Source: Mycolicibacterium cosmeticum (GTDB taxonomy: Bacteria > Actinomycetota > Actinomycetes > Mycobacteriales > Mycobacteriaceae). From it: DNA of 64,000 nucleotides. Positions 34,353 through 42,471 of this stretch are shown here, in pieces; within the stretch, counting starts at the first letter, position 1, and every line of letters starts with the position of its first letter. A program made the position numbers and the translations under genes. Location: assembly GCA_016197365.1 (NCBI GenBank), contig JACPVS010000006.1, positions 1 to 64,000 of the forward strand. Direction: 5' to 3'. Under the pieces are notes generated by a model, which had not been told where the DNA came from, did no database searches, and worked only from the letters and a program-made list of their open reading frames with translations.

Positions 34353-35529
34353 CGAGCAGATTCTTGCTGATGATGGTCTTCTGGATCTCGCTGGTGCCCT
34401 CGCCGATCAACAGGAACGGCGCATCCCGCATGAGCCGCTCGATCTCGTACTCCTTGGAATAGCCGTAGCCACCGTGGATCCGGAAACTCTGCTGGGTGAC
34501 TTCCGAACAGAACTCGCTGGCAAGGTATTTCGCCATCCCGGCGGCCACGTCATTGCGCTCGCCGGAGTCCTTGAGTCGCGCCGCGTTGACCATCATCAGA
34601 TGCGCGGCCTCCACCTTGGTCGCCATCTCGGCCAGCTGGAACGCGATCGCCTGATGCTCGGCGATGGGCTTACCGAAGGTGGCCCGCTGCTGGGCGTAAC
34701 GCGCCGCCAGCTCGAACGCCCGGATCCCCACACCGCAGGCGCGCGCCGAGACGTTGACCCGCCCGACCTCGATGCCGTCCATCATCTGGAAGAAGCCCTG
34801 ACCGGGTGCGGCGCCCAGCACGTCGTCGTCGGAGGCTACGTACCCGTCGAAGATGAGCTCGGTGGTATCGATCCCCTTGTAGCCCATCTTGTCGAGCTTG
34901 CCCGGAATGGTCAGACCGGGCTTCACCTCACCGAACCCGGCGGGCTTCTCGATCAGGAACGCCGTCAGGTTGCGATGCGGCTTGGCCGCTCCCTCATCGG
35001 TTTTCACCAACGCCGCCACCAGCGTCGAGCTGCCGCCGTTGGTCAGCCACATCTTCTGCCCGTTGATGGTGTAGCCGCCGTCTGCGTTGCGCACCCCCTT
35101 GGTGCGGATCGCCGCGACATCGGAACCCAATTCGGGCTCGGACATCGAGAACGCACCGCGCACCTCGCCGGTGGCCATCCGCGGCAGGTACCGCTGCTTC
35201 TGCTCGTCGGTGCCGTGCTGGCGCAGCATGTAGGCGACGATGAAGTGGGTGTTGATCACCCCGGACACGCTCATCCAGCCACGGGCCAGTTCCTCCACGC
35301 ACAACGCGTAGGTCAGCAGCGACTCCCCCAGGCCGCCGTACTCCTCGGGGATCATCAGCCCGAACAGGCCCATCTCGCGCATGCCGTCGACGATGGCCTG
35401 TGGATAGGTGTCCGAATGCTCCAATTCCTGGGCGTTCGGAATGACCTCTTTGTCGACGAACTGCCTTACGGTGAAGACGATTTCGGCTTGAATCTCGGTG
35501 AGGCCGAGGGTCTGGGCCAAGCGGGTCAT
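34336..35529 (-). CDS. Acyl-CoA dehydrogenase (FadE family), canonical
   Basis: A 397-aa enzyme from ATG 35529, overlapping the thiolase stop as ATGA. It has all the classic signatures: MSEPELGSDVAAIRTKG, NGQKMWLTNG, RIHGGYGYSKEYEIERLMRD and LIGEGTSEIQKTIISKNLL with the catalytic Glu. It should be a homotetrameric FAD enzyme making a 2-enoyl-CoA. With the SDR and thiolase upstream it covers three of the four beta-oxidation steps in one operon; a hydratase is missing and may come from another operon. Confidence 0.93.
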   Translation of the reverse strand: MTRLAQTLGLTEIQAEIVFTVRQFVDKEVIPNAQELEHSDTYPQAIVDGMREMGLFGLMIPEEYGGLGESLLTYALCVEELARGWMSVSGVINTHFIVAYMLRQHGTDEQKQRYLPRMATGEVRGAFSMSEPELGSDVAAIRTKGVRNADGGYTINGQKMWLTNGGSSTLVAALVKTDEGAAKPHRNLTAFLIEKPAGFGEVKPGLTIPGKLDKMGYKGIDTTELIFDGYVASDDDVLGAAPGQGFFQMMDGIEVGRVNVSARACGVGIRAFELAARYAQQRATFGKPIAEHQAIAFQLAEMATKVEAAHLMMVNAARLKDSGERNDVAAGMAKYLASEFCSEVTQQSFRIHGGYGYSKEYEIERLMRDAPFLLIGEGTSEIQKTIISKNLLDEYRI

Positions 35530-36740
35530 GATGCGATCCGTTCGAATACTGCGGCCAGTCCCTGGCCGCCTCCGATACACATGGTTTCCAGCCCGTAGCG
35601 GGCGCCGCGGACGTCGAGTTCGCGTGCCAGCGTGGCGAGCATCCGGCCGCCGGTGGCGCTCACCGGATGCCCGAGCGAGATCCCGGATCCGCGGACGTTG
35701 GTGCGCTCCAGGTCGGCCTCGGTGAACTTCCATTCCTTGAGCACGGCCAGTGCCTGCGCGGCGAAGGCCTCGTTGAGCTCGATGATGTCGATCTGCGACA
35801 GACTCAGCCCGGCGTTACGCAGGGCCACTTCGGTGGCAGGTACCGGGCCGATGCCCATCACCTTGGGCGCAACTCCGGCCAGACCCCAGGACACCAGCCG
35901 GACGAGGGGTTTGAGGCCGAGTTCGGCAGCGCGCTCGGCGGTGGTGACGATGCACATCGAGGCCGCGTCGTTCTGGCCGCTGGAGTTGCCCGCGGTGACG
36001 GTCGCCTCCGGGTCGGACTTGCCGAGGACGGGACGCAGCTTGCTCAGCGCCTCCACCGAGGTGTCCGCGCGCGGATGTTCGTCGGTGTCGATGACCTGAT
36101 CCCCGGATCTGGAGGCCACCGTGACCGGGATGATCTCCTCGGCCAGCACCCCACTGGCCTGTGCGGCGACGGCCTTGCGATGCGAGCGCACCGCCAGCTC
36201 GTCCTGCTCGGTGCGCGAGATGCCGTACTCACGGCGCAGGTTCTCGGCGGTCTCCAGCATGCCGCCCGGCACCGGGTAGTTCTTACCCCCGGCAGTGGTG
36301 CGGCCGCGGGCGAGACCGTCGTGCACGGTGATGCCGCCGCGGGAGCCGCCCCACCGCATGTCGGTGGAGTGGAAGGCCACGTTGCTCATCGACTCGGCCC
36401 CGCCGGCGACGACGAGATCATTTGCGCCACTGCCGACTTGAAGGCAGGCCTGGATGACGGACTGCAGGCCCGACCCGCAGCGGCGGTCGAGTTGCATTCC
36501 GGGCACCGTGATCGGCAGTCCGGCGTCCAGCGCGACCACCCGGCCGATCGCCGGGGCCTCGGCCGACGGATAGCAGTGACCGAGAATGACGTCTTGCACG
36601 GCGTCGACAGGAACACCTGTGCGCTCCAGCAGACCGCGCAGCGCCGCGACACCCAGATCGACGGCGGTGAGTGAGGCGAACATGCCGCCATAGCGGCCGA
36701 TCGGGGTGCGGACCGGTTCGCAGATGACCACGTCACCCAT
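35526..36740 (-). CDS. Thiolase (acetyl-CoA acyltransferase, FadA family)
   Basis: A 404-aa thiolase from ATG 36740, overlapping the SDR stop. Active-site motifs are QLDRRCGSGLQSV (nucleophilic Cys), NEAFAAQALAV, GISLGHPVSATGGRM (His) and ETMCIGGGQGLA (second Cys). This is the degradative type that cleaves 3-ketoacyl-CoA. It sits between an SDR and a canonical FadE in a translationally coupled operon. Confidence 0.93.
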   Translation of the reverse strand: MGDVVICEPVRTPIGRYGGMFASLTAVDLGVAALRGLLERTGVPVDAVQDVILGHCYPSAEAPAIGRVVALDAGLPITVPGMQLDRRCGSGLQSVIQACLQVGSGANDLVVAGGAESMSNVAFHSTDMRWGGSRGGITVHDGLARGRTTAGGKNYPVPGGMLETAENLRREYGISRTEQDELAVRSHRKAVAAQASGVLAEEIIPVTVASRSGDQVIDTDEHPRADTSVEALSKLRPVLGKSDPEATVTAGNSSGQNDAASMCIVTTAERAAELGLKPLVRLVSWGLAGVAPKVMGIGPVPATEVALRNAGLSLSQIDIIELNEAFAAQALAVLKEWKFTEADLERTNVRGSGISLGHPVSATGGRMLATLARELDVRGARYGLETMCIGGGQGLAAVFERIAS

Positions 36741-37480
36741 CAAATGTGCCGTCCGCCGGTCACTTCGAGCACGCAGCCCGTCATGTAGGACGACATGTCC
36801 GAGGCCAGGAAGGCGGCCACCGACGCCACCTCACTGGGTTCCGCGGCGCGGGCCATCGGGATCTCGGCCAGCTTCTGATCCCAGATGCGTTGCGGCATGG
36901 CCTCGGTCATGGCGGACCGGATCAGTCCGGGCTGGATTGCGTTGATGCGCACACCGAGGTGGGCGACCTCCTTGGCCGCCGCCTTGGTGAGCCCGACGAT
37001 CCCGGCCTTGGCCGCCGAGTAGTTCGTCTGGCCGATCAGACCCACCTTGCCCGAGATGGACGAGATGTTGATGATCGCACCGCTTTTCGCCTCACGCATG
37101 ATGTTGGCGGCCAGCCGGGTGCCGTTCCAGCAGCCCTTCAGGTGGACGTCGATGACCTGGTCGAACTGTTCCTCGGTCATCTTGCGCATGGTCGCGTCCC
37201 GGGTGATCCCGGCGTTGTTCACCATGATGTCCAGGCTGCCGAAGGTGTCGACCGCGGCGGTGACCAGAGCCTGCACATCGGCGGCCGAGGTGACGTCGGC
37301 ACGCACCGCGTGTGCGACACCGGCGCCGCCGAGTTGGGCGACTGCCGCCTCGGTCGCTTCGGGATTGAGGTCGCCGAGCACCACGCGCGCTCCTTCGGCG
37401 ATGAATCGTTCCGCGATCGCGAACCCGATCCCCTGGGCACCACCGGTGATCACCGCGGTGCGACCGTCAAGCAGGGCCAT
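36740..37480 (-). CDS. SDR dehydrogenase, FabG/3-hydroxyacyl-CoA dehydrogenase type
   Basis: A 246-aa SDR. The nucleotide motif is [15 protein letters not shown], the NNAG motif is present ([10 protein letters not shown]), and the catalytic Ser/Tyr/Lys are in [36 protein letters not shown] and the C-terminal [14 protein letters not shown] are FabG-like. In this operon, ahead of a thiolase, oxidation of 3-hydroxyacyl-CoA to 3-ketoacyl-CoA is the likely role. It starts the minus-strand operon and faces a divergent FadE gene. Confidence 0.92.
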   Translation of the reverse strand: MALLDGRTAVITGGAQGIGFAIAERFIAEGARVVLGDLNPEATEAAVAQLGGAGVAHAVRADVTSAADVQALVTAAVDTFGSLDIMVNNAGITRDATMRKMTEEQFDQVIDVHLKGCWNGTRLAANIMREAKSGAIINISSISGKVGLIGQTNYSAAKAGIVGLTKAAAKEVAHLGVRINAIQPGLIRSAMTEAMPQRIWDQKLAEIPMARAAEPSEVASVAAFLASDMSSYMTGCVLEVTGGRHI

Positions 37481-37582
37481 GGTGCCCGCTCCCTTCCTCT
37501 GCTTTTGTTGGACTCAACATAAAATATGATATTTGTTGCTTCAAGTCCGTGTTCCCCCGGGTAGCAGTCGAGGAGATCCCCC
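37481..37582. promoter_or_regulatory. Divergent promoter region with two inverted repeats
   Basis: This gap separates the SDR operon (minus) from a FadE gene (plus). TGTTG-GACT-CAACA (37506-37519) is a 5-bp inverted repeat. An AT-rich imperfect palindrome follows at 37516-37537, with arms AACA/TGTT and an ATATGATAT core. Both are operator candidates for the local GntR or another acyl-CoA-responsive regulator. Confidence 0.5.
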
Positions 37583-38764
37583 ATGACGTCAGCCGTCACC
37601 AGCGAGGTCAGCGAGAAGGACTTCGCCGACATCCTCGCCGCCACCCGGCAGTTCATCCGCACCCAGGTGGTGCCGAGGGAACTGGAGATCATGGCTGCCG
37701 ACAAGGTGCCCGACGACATCCGCGACCAGGCCAAGGCCCTCGGCCTGTTCGGCTACGCCATTCCCCAGGAATGGGGCGGGCTGGGGCTGAACCTGGCCCA
37801 GGACGTCGAGTTGGCAATGGAGTTCGGCTACACAAGCCTGGCGTTGCGTTCGATGTTCGGCACCAACAACGGCATCGCCGGACAGGTGCTCGTCGGCTTC
37901 GGCACCGACGAACAGAAGACCCGTTGGCTCGAAGGCATCGCCTCCGGCGATGTGGTCGCATCGTTCGCCCTGACCGAACCGGGCGCGGGGTCGAACCCGG
38001 CCGGATTGCGCACCAAAGCCGTTCGAGATCAAGATGATTGGGTGATCAACGGCCAGAAGCGGTTCATCACCAATGCGCCGACGGCGAATCTGTTCGTGGT
38101 GTTCGCCAGGACCCGCCCCGCCGATGCCGACGGTGCGGGCATCGCGGTGTTCCTGATTCCCGCCGACACACCGGGTGTGGTGATCGGGGCCAAGGACGCC
38201 AAGATGGGCCAGGAGGGCGCGTGGACCGCCGACGTCAGCTTCGACGATGTGCGCGTCGGCAACGACACTCTCGTCGGCGGCAGTGAGGACATCGGGTATC
38301 GGGCCGCGATGACGTCGCTGGCCCGCGGTCGGGTGCATATCGCCGCACTGGCGGTGGGTTCAGCAGCGCGCGCGCTCGATGAGTCCGTCACCTACGCCGC
38401 CACCGCCACCCAGGGCGGCACGGCGATCGGCGATTTCCAGCTGGTGCAGGCGATGATCGCCGACCAGCAGACCGGCGTGATGGCCGGCCGGGCACTGGTC
38501 CGCGACGCGGCTCGGCAGTGGGTATCGGGCGAAGACCGGCGTATCGCGCCGTCCGCGGCGAAGCTGTACTGCACCGAGATGGCCGGGCAGGTCGCCGACC
38601 TTGCGGTTCAAATCCACGGCGGCAGTGGATATATGCGCGAAGTTGCGGTCGAGCGCATCTATCGCGAGGTGCGCTTGTTGCGCCTGTACGAGGGCACCAG
38701 CGAGATCCAGCGACTCATCATCGGTGGCGCCCTCGTCAAGGCGGCCAAGCGTCAGGCGATATAG
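37583..38764 (+). CDS. Acyl-CoA dehydrogenase (FadE family), canonical
   Basis: A 393-aa enzyme starting MTSAVTSEVSEKDFADILAA. Signatures are FALTEPGAGSNPAGLRTKA, NGQKRFITNAP, QIHGGSGYMREVAVERIYRE and LYEGTSEIQRLIIGGAL with the catalytic Glu. It is a homotetrameric-type acyl-CoA dehydrogenase and is divergent from the SDR-thiolase-FadE operon, with which it probably shares control. Its 3' end overlaps the convergent MaoC gene by 13 bases. Confidence 0.93.
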   Translation: MTSAVTSEVSEKDFADILAATRQFIRTQVVPRELEIMAADKVPDDIRDQAKALGLFGYAIPQEWGGLGLNLAQDVELAMEFGYTSLALRSMFGTNNGIAGQVLVGFGTDEQKTRWLEGIASGDVVASFALTEPGAGSNPAGLRTKAVRDQDDWVINGQKRFITNAPTANLFVVFARTRPADADGAGIAVFLIPADTPGVVIGAKDAKMGQEGAWTADVSFDDVRVGNDTLVGGSEDIGYRAAMTSLARGRVHIAALAVGSAARALDESVTYAATATQGGTAIGDFQLVQAMIADQQTGVMAGRALVRDAARQWVSGEDRRIAPSAAKLYCTEMAGQVADLAVQIHGGSGYMREVAVERIYREVRLLRLYEGTSEIQRLIIGGALVKAAKRQAI

Positions 38765-39207
38765 CGCACGATCGACTCGACCACCGCGGCGGGCTTGGCC
38801 GATCCCTCGATCTCGATGGTGATGGTGACCGTCGACTGTGCGGTCCCTTCGGCAGGCTCCGCCACATCGGTCAGCACTCCACGCGCCCGGATCTTTGCGC
38901 CCACCTTCACCGGGGTGATGAAGCGCACCTTGTTGTATCCGTAGTTGACCGCCAGCTTCACACCCTCGACGCCATAGAGCTGATGCGAGAAATGCGGCAG
39001 CAGCGACAGTGTCAGCAGTCCGTGGGCGATCGCCCCCCCGAACGGCCCGCCGGCGGCCCGCTCCGGATCGACGTGAATCCACTGATGATCCTCGGTGGCA
39101 TCGGCGAACAGATTCACCCGGTCCTGGGTGATCTCCAACCATTCGGTGGGACCGAATTCGGTGCCTGCGCCTGCCACCAGATCGGCGAGATCCTTGAAGA
39201 CTTTCAC
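38752..39207 (-). CDS. MaoC-family (R)-hydratase, HtdZ/Rv0130-like
   Basis: A 151-aa single hot-dog-domain protein. GTG 39207 is chosen because AGGAG lies 5 bases before it and the resulting length equals that of M. tuberculosis HtdZ (Rv0130); ATG 39234 would add nine residues. The hydratase-2 motif is FADATEDHQWIHVDPERAAGGPFGGAIAHG, with the Asp/His pair. From memory it closely matches Rv0130, an (R)-specific enoyl-CoA hydratase. It hydrates 2-enoyl-CoA to (R)-3-hydroxyacyl-CoA and could supply the hydratase step missing from the neighbouring beta-oxidation operon. Confidence 0.9.
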   Translation of the reverse strand: MKVFKDLADLVAGAGTEFGPTEWLEITQDRVNLFADATEDHQWIHVDPERAAGGPFGGAIAHGLLTLSLLPHFSHQLYGVEGVKLAVNYGYNKVRFITPVKVGAKIRARGVLTDVAEPAEGTAQSTVTITIEIEGSAKPAAVVESIVRYIA

Positions 39208-39607
39208 TTTTTCTCCTCTCGAGTAACGCTTCATACATAGCCTCTTAGGAGGACGGTCCCGTCACCGGGTCCGAAGCGCGTTCTTGTGGACTTCGGCCAG
39301 ACCCGGCAATGTGGGCCTCTCAGCGGGCGATCAGCGTCGTGAGCCCAGACAATAATTGACACTGTGCAAAATTTTTGCCGTAGCCTATCGTCGGCGCTCA
39401 TTATTTGACGCAAAACATAATAAACGTGCTCGAGTGAGTCATTGCTGTTCAATCACGGTTTTCCCGCCAGCAAATGGTTGGCATTTTCGGTCAAAAGATT
39501 CCTCTGGAATAACCCCTGGATATGGCGATACTTAATCGACCTATTTGAAAACGCATGAAAGCGCACGCCATCGCAGAAGCGATGCCGGCTACTCGATCGG
39601 GGTTCAG
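39208..39607 (+). promoter_or_regulatory. AT-rich leader before the GNAT-moeY-dcpA operon
   Basis: About 400 bases lie between the divergent MaoC and GNAT-like genes. The part from 39355 to 39555 is strikingly AT-rich for this genome, with runs such as CAAAATTTTTG, CATTATTTGACG and AAAACATAATAAA. No credible gene was found in it. It probably holds the promoter and control sites of the c-di-GMP operon. Confidence 0.5.
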
Positions 39608-40351
39608 ATGAGCACTTCCTTGGCCGAGGCGACACCGGCTCCGGGCGCAGCGGCAGCCGCGCAGTGGTGGGACGACGCCGCCGCCTGCACCCTCGTGATG
39701 AGTACGCCCGGAGCCGAACCCGAGCTGTGGGACGACTTCATCGACGGCGCCATGTCCAGCTACCGCGAGCACGGGGCCGAGCGCGCGATCGATGAAGACG
39801 CGTTGCGTGACCCAGCCATGACATCGCTGTTCATGGCCGCCATCGATGCCACCGGCACGGTGGTGGGCGGCGTCCGCGCCCAGGGGCCCTACGGCGACGT
39901 CGAGGAGTCCCATGCCGTCGTGGAATGGGCCGGCCAGCCCGGACTGACCGCCGTCCGCAAGATGATCGGCGACCGCATCCCGTTCGGCGTGGTCGAGATC
40001 AAGACGGCCTGGACCGGCAAACACGACCGGGGCCGCCACCTGACCGCTGCGCTGGCGCGGATGCCGTTGCACGCAACCGCGATCCTGGGTGCCAAATTCG
40101 CCATGGCGACGGCCGCCGCCCATGTACTGGACCGCTGGCGGTCCACCGGCGGTATCGTCGTCTCCCGCATACCCGCGACGCCCTACCCCGATGCCAGGTA
40201 CCAGACGAAGATGATGTGGTGGGACCGTGCCGAATTCGCCCGCTCAGCAGAACCACACCAGATATCGACGATCTTGGCCGAATCACGAATCCTCTTGCCC
40301 CTCATGATCGATCTGGACGCTGACGACTCCGCCGCGGGGAGCGACGCGTGA
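39608..40351 (+). CDS. GNAT-like acyltransferase-fold protein of the moeY-dcpA operon
   Basis: A 247-aa protein from ATG 39608; the frame runs further upstream, but MSTSLAEATP is the better start. It reads as a single alpha/beta domain with a central strand/turn pattern (SLFMAAIDATGTVVGGVRAQGP; GVVEIKTAWTGKHDRGRHLTAAL) resembling N-acyl amino acid or autoinducer-synthase-type GNAT proteins; this is a fold-level impression only. Its stop overlaps the GTG start of moeY (GTGA), so the two proteins are made together. The role is unknown; a small acylated product linked to c-di-GMP signalling is a speculation. Confidence 0.7.
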   Translation: MSTSLAEATPAPGAAAAAQWWDDAAACTLVMSTPGAEPELWDDFIDGAMSSYREHGAERAIDEDALRDPAMTSLFMAAIDATGTVVGGVRAQGPYGDVEESHAVVEWAGQPGLTAVRKMIGDRIPFGVVEIKTAWTGKHDRGRHLTAALARMPLHATAILGAKFAMATAAAHVLDRWRSTGGIVVSRIPATPYPDARYQTKMMWWDRAEFARSAEPHQISTILAESRILLPLMIDLDADDSAAGSDA

Positions 40352-42471
40352 CGGAGACCGGCAACGCGATCATCTTGTCCGATGCCGACGCCGGCCATGC
40401 CGAACTGCTGTGGCAATTGCGCGCCCGACCGGACATCGAATTCATCGACAACTTGGCGGGGCAACGGACGGCGCTGGGCAAGGTCACACCCGCAGCGGCA
40501 GAGGACATCCTCGCCGAATCACCCCAGTGGATCTATTTCCCCTGGCGTCGATCGGTGCTGGCGATGCTCGGGCCGCGGGGGTTCCGGCGACTCCGGCTGG
40601 ACCGCAACCGCAATCTGATCACCCTCGACGAGCAGCACCGGCTCCAGGAGCTCCGCATCGGTGTCGTCGGACTCAGTGTCGGTCACGTGATCGCGCACAC
40701 ACTTGCCGCCCAGGGCATCTGCGGTGAACTGCGGTTGACCGACTTCGACGATCTCGAGCTCAGCAATCTCAATCGGGTACCGGCGACATTGTTCGACGAA
40801 GGTCACAACAAAGCCGTCGTGGCCGCGCGCCGGATCGCCGAGTTGGACCCGTATCTCCCGGTGCGGGCCGACACGTCGGGAGTCACCGCGGAGACGATCG
40901 ACTCGTTCCTCGACGGTCTGGACATCGTGGTCGAGGTCTGCGATTCGCTGGATACCAAGGTGCTCCTGCGCGAAGCCGCGCGGGCACGCCGCATTCCGGT
41001 GCTGATGGCCACCAGCGATCGTGGTCTGGTCGACGTCGAGCGATTCGACCTCGATCCCACCCGCCCGATTCTGCACGGGCTGCTCGGCGACGTGGAAACC
41101 GCAGGGCTGGCGGGCCTCACGAGCGCCGACAAAGTGCCCCATGTGCTCGGCATCCTGGACGCCGGCCAGTTGTCGGCGCGGATGGCGGCGTCGCTGTGCG
41201 AGGTCGGCGAGACATTGTCGACCTGGCCACAATTGGCAGGTGAGGTGACGCTCGGCGCTTCGCTGATCGCCGAGGCGGTGCGGCGTATCGGCCTGGGCGA
41301 GCCGCTGCCGTCCGGGCGGGTGCGCATCGACATCGGGGCGGAACTGGTCCGGTCCACCGATCCCTATTCGGCACAGCACGTTTCCTCCGACGACGTCGCC
41401 ACCGCCGACGAACGGTGCGAGGTCACCTCCGTGACCGCCGCCATGGCCGCAGCGGCCACCCGCGCCCCGTCCGGGGGCAACGCGCAGCCGTGGCAGATCG
41501 AGACGGCTGCGGCCTCGTTGACGCTGCGGATCGACCCGGCGCGTACCACCATGATGGATGTCGAATTCCGGGGCAGCGCCGTCGCCTTGGGGGCTGCGGT
41601 GTTCAATGCTCGGGTGGCCGCGGCTACGCACGGCCACGGCACCGACGTGACATTGACCACAGACGCCGACGACTCACCGCTGGAAGCGGTCGTAACCCTT
41701 TCCGGGACCGCCGATCCCAGTATGGCCGTATTGTACGAGCCGATGCTCGACCGGGCGACCAACCGGCACCAAGGTGCCGGCACCGAGATCCCCGCAGAGC
41801 TCGCAGAACTGTTGCGGGCCACCGTGTCCCGTTTCGGCGCCCGGTTGCACCTGCTCACATCGCGAAGTGAGATCGAATCGGGGGCATCGGTTCTCGCCGC
41901 AGCGGACCGGCTCCGCTATCTCACCCCGCGGTTGCACGCGGAGATGTTCTCCGAACTATGGTGGCCCGGTGATCCCGCGCCGGAGTACGGGATCGACGTT
42001 CGCGGCCTGGAATTGCCACCGGCAGATCTCGCAGTGCTCGACGTGCTGCGCCGCCCGGAAGTGATGGCGCACCTGGCCAGCTGGGACGCCGGCGGCGTGC
42101 TCGGCAGCGATACCCGCGATCGCGTCGTCGCCGGGTCGGCCCTGGCGGTCGTTTCAATCGCGGGACAGACGCTTTCGGACTACGCACGCGCCGGCGAGGC
42201 GGTCGAGGCGCTCTGGATCGCCGCCCAGCTGCACGGTCTGGCGGTACAGCCCGTCTCCCCGGCCTTCCTCTACGCCCACGAAGACAACGAACTGATCTCC
42301 TTGACGCCGACATTCCCCGGCGAACTGCGTACCCTGCAATACACTTTCCGCAAGCTGATCGGCGCCGGTCCGCAGGAGGCACAGGCTTTGGTGTTGCGAT
42401 TCACCCAAGCCCCGCCTCCCTCGGTTCGGAGCCGCCGTCAGTGTCCACCCCGCCAAACCGTGTCGCCGTGA
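40348..42471 (+). CDS. moeY: ThiF/E1-like and nitroreductase-like fusion protein (MoeY, Rv1355c-like)
   Basis: A 707-aa two-domain protein. Residues about 100-320 form a ThiF/MoeB/E1-type adenylating domain: IGVVGLSVGHVIAHTL, DFDDLELSNLNRVPATLFDEGHNK and VVEVCDSLDTKVLLRE. The normal E1 glycine motif is altered (GLSVGH) and the CxxC zinc pairs are not evident. Residues about 375-690 form a nitroreductase-like flavin domain (RAPSGGNAQPWQIE; ALWIAAQLHGLAVQPVSP). The arrangement and the following dcpA gene match Rv1355c-Rv1354c as I recall them. A molybdopterin role is only an old annotation; activation and reduction of a peptide or small molecule is equally possible. Confidence 0.85.
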   Translation: MTETGNAIILSDADAGHAELLWQLRARPDIEFIDNLAGQRTALGKVTPAAAEDILAESPQWIYFPWRRSVLAMLGPRGFRRLRLDRNRNLITLDEQHRLQELRIGVVGLSVGHVIAHTLAAQGICGELRLTDFDDLELSNLNRVPATLFDEGHNKAVVAARRIAELDPYLPVRADTSGVTAETIDSFLDGLDIVVEVCDSLDTKVLLREAARARRIPVLMATSDRGLVDVERFDLDPTRPILHGLLGDVETAGLAGLTSADKVPHVLGILDAGQLSARMAASLCEVGETLSTWPQLAGEVTLGASLIAEAVRRIGLGEPLPSGRVRIDIGAELVRSTDPYSAQHVSSDDVATADERCEVTSVTAAMAAAATRAPSGGNAQPWQIETAAASLTLRIDPARTTMMDVEFRGSAVALGAAVFNARVAAATHGHGTDVTLTTDADDSPLEAVVTLSGTADPSMAVLYEPMLDRATNRHQGAGTEIPAELAELLRATVSRFGARLHLLTSRSEIESGASVLAAADRLRYLTPRLHAEMFSELWWPGDPAPEYGIDVRGLELPPADLAVLDVLRRPEVMAHLASWDAGGVLGSDTRDRVVAGSALAVVSIAGQTLSDYARAGEAVEALWIAAQLHGLAVQPVSPAFLYAHEDNELISLTPTFPGELRTLQYTFRKLIGAGPQEAQALVLRFTQAPPPSVRSRRQCPPRQTVSP

